Origin: Conexibacter sp. DBS9H8
GTDB lineage: Bacteria; Actinomycetota; Thermoleophilia; Solirubrobacterales; Solirubrobacteraceae
Length of the DNA: 64,000 bases
Direction: 5' to 3'
Assembly (NCBI RefSeq): GCF_023330685.1
Contig: NZ_CP097128.1
Coordinates: 186,001-250,000 of the forward strand
The translations under genes and the position numbers were made by a program. Of this stretch, positions 61,398 to 64,000 are shown one piece after another. Below the pieces are notes generated by a model. It ran no database searches. It was not told where the DNA came from and saw nothing but the letters and a program-made list of their open reading frames with translations. Within the stretch, counting starts at the first letter, position 1, and the number at the start of each line of letters is the position of its first letter.

Positions 61398-61931
61398 TCA
61401 GCGGCGCCGCGGAGCGCGTCCGCGCTTGCGCCGGCGGCGCTCCTGGGCGGACAGCTTGCGAGGTCTGGGGGGCGCCTTGGAGCCGCTGCCGCGGGGCCGC
61501 CGGCCGTCATCCTCGGTGCCGCTGTGGCCGAGGGCGCGCGCGGTGCGACGCGCGTCACGGACAACGTAGACGGAGATACCGACGATGACGATCGCCACCC
61601 CCGCGGCGATGAGCAGGGCGTCGAGGGCGCTGAAGCCCCCTGCGGAGGTGCTCGCGGTCGTTGTCACCCCGGGGGTGCTGACGGTCGGCGTGGTCGTCTG
61701 AGGCTGGGGCAACCCGACCGAGAACGGGCTTGTGCTCGCCACCCCCGGGGGCGGGCTCGCCGTCGGCGTGGAACTCGCCGGGACCGTGACGGTCGCCTTC
61801 GGGGCCGCCGCGGCGGTGGGCGCATGGGCGACCGTGGTCGTCGAGGCCGCCGCCGCGCCGGGCAGGACCATCGCTAGCGCGAGGACCGTCAGCGCCGACC
61901 CGCGCCGGCGCCTCCCCCGCCCCCCCGTCAC
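61398..61931 (-). CDS. Exported protein with C-terminal membrane helix, unknown function
   Basis: A 177-residue protein: signal peptide (ALTVLALAMVLPGAAAAS), a Thr/Pro/Ser-rich extracellular stretch (about 30-105), one transmembrane helix (LDALLIAAGVAIVIVGISVYVV) and a very basic cytosolic tail ending RRRRKRGRAPRRR. This layout fits a wall-spanning anchor. GGGGG lies about 5 nt before the GTG start. It ends a cluster with the FAD oxidoreductase, 19 bp away. Confidence 0.7.
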   Translation of the reverse strand: MTGGRGRRRRGSALTVLALAMVLPGAAAASTTTVAHAPTAAAAPKATVTVPASSTPTASPPPGVASTSPFSVGLPQPQTTTPTVSTPGVTTTASTSAGGFSALDALLIAAGVAIVIVGISVYVVRDARRTARALGHSGTEDDGRRPRGSGSKAPPRPRKLSAQERRRRKRGRAPRRR

Positions 61932-61950
61932 TGCGCCCCCGCGATCGCCA

Positions 61951-63471
61951 CTAGCGGTCCGAGGCGAGGGGACCGTCCATCGCCGGCGTGTGCTGGTCCT
62001 TGGCGTAGGGGTTCTCCGAGTCGTGAACCTCCTCGTGGTACACGCTCTCGACGTTGACCGACCAGATGTCGTGGTCGGTTCCCCGCAGGATGTTCTCGAC
62101 CGCCCGCATCGCCGTCAGCATCGAGTGGTCGGAGTTGTTGTAGCGGTGGAGGCCGTTGCGCCCGACCTGGGTGAGGTTCTTGAGGTCCGAGTCGAGCCAG
62201 TTGCGGATCGTCCGGACCCGCTCGGCGTAGAGCTCGTCGTAGATCGGATAGGCCTTGTGCACCCGTTCGACAAAGCCGAACTTGACGTCGGCGGCCCGGG
62301 CGAGGTGGAGCTTCTCGATCTCCTCCGCGGCCATCGCCACGAGCTTCTCGTCCTCGGTGTTCCAGAGTTCATCGCCCTCGAAACAGAAGTACTCCATCCC
62401 GACGGAGGCGTCGGTGGAGCCCTCTGGGACCATGTACGGGCTCCAGGATTTGAAGTTCTGGATGCGCAGCACCTGGACCCCCGGCTGGTGGATGTAGATC
62501 CAGTTGTCGGGGAAGAGATCGTGGCCGCTGATCACCAGCAGCACCGTGAGGAACTCGCGGTAGCGGAGACCGCGGGCGGCGTCTCGTACCTCGACCGGCG
62601 CCTCCGGCTCGGCGATGCCGACGGTCGTGCGCAGGGGCAGAGAGGAGATCACGTGGCTCGGGGTGAGCGTCTCACCACCGGCGACGACCTCGGTGATGCG
62701 CTGATTCTCGATCTTCAGCTTGGTCACCGGGGCGTTGAGGCGGATCTCGCCGCCCTGGGAGGTGATCGCCTCGGCCATCAGCTCCCACATCTGGCCGGGT
62801 CCGTACTTGGGATAGTTGAACTCGGAGATGAGCGACTTGATCTTGTTGCCCTTGTTGCCGAAGAACGCGGCCTTGGCGGCAGCGAAGAAGGACAGGCCCT
62901 TGATCCGCTGAGCCGCCCATTCGGCGCGGATCTCGGTCGCCTTCACCCCCCACAGCTTCTCCGTGTAGGTCTTGAAGAAGTGGTTGTAGAGGCGTCGCCC
63001 GAACCGGTTGGAGACCCACTCCTCAAAGGTGTCCTCGCTGCCCTTGGGCTTGAGCATCGCCCACAGGTAGGAGAGCATGCACAGCGTCAGCTCCCACAGG
63101 CCGAGCTTGCGGATCACGTCCATTCCCTCAAGCGGATACTCGAGGAACTTGTCGTTCCAGTAGATCCGGGATTGACGCGGCCGCTTGAGGAATTCGGCGC
63201 CGACGATCTCATGCCAGAGGTCGTCGACCTCCTGGACCTTGGTGAAGAAGCGGTGGCCGCCGAGGTCGAAGCGGAACCCTTCCTTGACCGTGGTGCGGGC
63301 GATTCCGCCGAGCTGGCCGGTCGATTCGAGCACGATCACCGGCTTGCCCGCCTTGACCAGCTGGTAGGCGGCAGTCAGCCCGGCCGGACCGCCCCCGAGG
63401 ACGACCACGGGCCGGTCAGAGGAGATGTCGGCTCCGCCGGGGACGGACGGAACCATCTGGGTGTCAGGCAT
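61951..63471 (-). CDS. FAD-dependent amine-oxidase/protoporphyrinogen-oxidase-like oxidoreductase
   Basis: A 506-residue flavoprotein: Rossmann motif VVVLGGGPAGLTAAYQL, FAD-binding LESTGQLGGIARTT, and FDLGGHRFFTKVQEVDDLW, which resembles UDP-galactopyranose mutase and related sugar-linked flavoproteins. Later RNWLDSDLKNLTQVGRNGLH and YNNSDHSMLTAMRA are typical of the group. Because a membrane glycosyltransferase gene precedes it by 6 bp, a role in envelope polysaccharide building is likely; the substrate is not certain. Confidence 0.85.
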   Translation of the reverse strand: MPDTQMVPSVPGGADISSDRPVVVLGGGPAGLTAAYQLVKAGKPVIVLESTGQLGGIARTTVKEGFRFDLGGHRFFTKVQEVDDLWHEIVGAEFLKRPRQSRIYWNDKFLEYPLEGMDVIRKLGLWELTLCMLSYLWAMLKPKGSEDTFEEWVSNRFGRRLYNHFFKTYTEKLWGVKATEIRAEWAAQRIKGLSFFAAAKAAFFGNKGNKIKSLISEFNYPKYGPGQMWELMAEAITSQGGEIRLNAPVTKLKIENQRITEVVAGGETLTPSHVISSLPLRTTVGIAEPEAPVEVRDAARGLRYREFLTVLLVISGHDLFPDNWIYIHQPGVQVLRIQNFKSWSPYMVPEGSTDASVGMEYFCFEGDELWNTEDEKLVAMAAEEIEKLHLARAADVKFGFVERVHKAYPIYDELYAERVRTIRNWLDSDLKNLTQVGRNGLHRYNNSDHSMLTAMRAVENILRGTDHDIWSVNVESVYHEEVHDSENPYAKDQHTPAMDGPLASDR

Positions 63472-63477
63472 GAAGTG

Positions 63478-64000
63478 TCAGACCTTCTTGTAGAGGACGG
63501 CGCTGTCGGCCACGCAGCAGGCGCCGAAGTAGTTGTGGGGGGCCCACTTTCCGGGTTCCTGCACCAGCTGCTTGTCGGAGGCGATGATCTCACCCCACTG
63601 CGCCGAGCGCAGCCTGACCAGCTCGGTCCAGGGTGCCTTCCAGTTGAGGGCACCTTCGGTCATCGGCCTGATGAACAGAACCTGCTGACCGGGTTTGAGG
63701 GCATTGAGGATAGGCGGTAGGACCTTCCACGGGTTCGCGGCGCGGTAGCGCTCGATCGCGTTGATCCAGTCCATGTAGGTCGGCTGGCGGTCGATCCCCT
63801 GCATCGTGTTGGCGAACACGAGGCTGTTATGCCCGTCCGGTAGGTAGTAGTAGGCGAGCGGTGTCTGTTCGGGCTGGCCGACGATCACGAGGTCTCCCTT
63901 GTGGAGATCGGGCCCGAGCTCCCCGGCGACGTCCTGCATGTCGGACTTGTACTGCGGCGTGAACGACGCCGGATTGGCGAGAAAGATCACCACGAGCAGC
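63478..64000 (-). CDS. Membrane glycosyltransferase-like protein, C-terminal part (cut by window edge)
   Basis: The last 173 residues of a protein whose 5' end lies beyond the window. Visible sequence: a hydrophobic end LLVVIFLANP, then an extracytoplasmic domain ASFTPQYKSDMQDVAGELGP, KGDLVIVGQPEQTPLAYYYL, ALKPGQQVLFIRPMTEGALN and HNYFGACCVADSAVLYKKV. Such a membrane helix plus soluble tail is usual in GT-C (dolichyl-phosphate-mannose-type) glycosyltransferases; the catalytic part is not seen, so the call is tentative. Confidence 0.55.
   Translation of the reverse strand, partial: LLVVIFLANPASFTPQYKSDMQDVAGELGPDLHKGDLVIVGQPEQTPLAYYYLPDGHNSLVFANTMQGIDRQPTYMDWINAIERYRAANPWKVLPPILNALKPGQQVLFIRPMTEGALNWKAPWTELVRLRSAQWGEIIASDKQLVQEPGKWAPHNYFGACCVADSAVLYKKV

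Overview
The window is very GC-rich (roughly 70 percent), densely packed DNA of actinobacterial type. Lineage markers are NucS in place of a MutS/MutL gene, an F420/FMN-type PPOX oxidoreductase, a fused 2-oxoglutarate dehydrogenase of the Kgd class, a PhoP-type direct-repeat box, and many genes whose -10 hexamer lies only 6-9 nt before the start codon (leaderless transcripts). MreB, GH79-like and C40 peptidase genes and the overall gene mix make the Thermoleophilia/Solirubrobacterales my best guess. That placement is inference, since there is no rRNA or marker phylogeny here.

Layout. 1-2.6 kb: fatty-acid beta-oxidation pair (FadA thiolase, partial FadB) diverging from a TetR regulator over a four-half-site operator. 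2.6-4.7 kb: lipoprotein and a nucleotidyltransferase/HTH toxin-antitoxin (TA) pair behind a perfect 18-bp palindrome. 4.7-15.5 kb: TypA, redox proteins, truncated hemoglobin, two tandem SGNH hydrolases, a coiled-coil NlpC/P60 hydrolase, aconitase, HAD phosphatase. 15.5-21.8 kb: oligopeptide ABC transporter operon. 22-30 kb: EttA, a possible 44-aa ORF, a lipoprotein/C40 peptidase pair, J-domain/TPR protein, GroES-like protein, PaiB-like protein, a secreted GH79-like glycosidase. 30.1-31.7 kb: an accessory patch with three TA modules, two of them damaged, next to nucS. 32.7-38.3 kb: coiled-coil transglycosylase, MreB, PAS-EAL phosphodiesterase, and a Tat-exported phosphoesterase behind a PHO box. 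38.4-43.9 kb: a 1438-residue E2-E1 2-oxoglutarate dehydrogenase fusion, a membrane protein and a Nudix hydrolase. 44-49 kb: GntR/MFS pair, an acidic conserved protein lying antisense to the MFS 3' end, MBL hydrolase with ABC1 kinase, pyruvate kinase. 50-56.9 kb: a 631-bp gene-poor stretch with hairpins, M29 aminopeptidase, two divergent MBL proteins (one a SnoaL-like fusion), MetF, GNAT, YgjP-like peptidase, cupin. 56.9-64 kb: citrate synthase and dCTP deaminase, PfkB kinase, GntR, and an FAD oxidoreductase beside a partial membrane glycosyltransferase.

Central carbon metabolism is well represented (aconitase, citrate synthase, 2-oxoglutarate dehydrogenase, pyruvate kinase, beta-oxidation), alongside envelope remodelling. 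Three exported or membrane-anchored peptidoglycan enzymes share exchangeable modules. I see no rRNA, tRNA, CRISPR array, insertion sequence or prophage. The strongest items for a second look are the lipoyl-bearing E2-E1 fusion, the decaying TA patch with a one-base mazF frameshift and a VapBC deletion scar, the PHO box, the nested antisense MFS/acidic-protein pair, and the SnoaL-MBL fusion.
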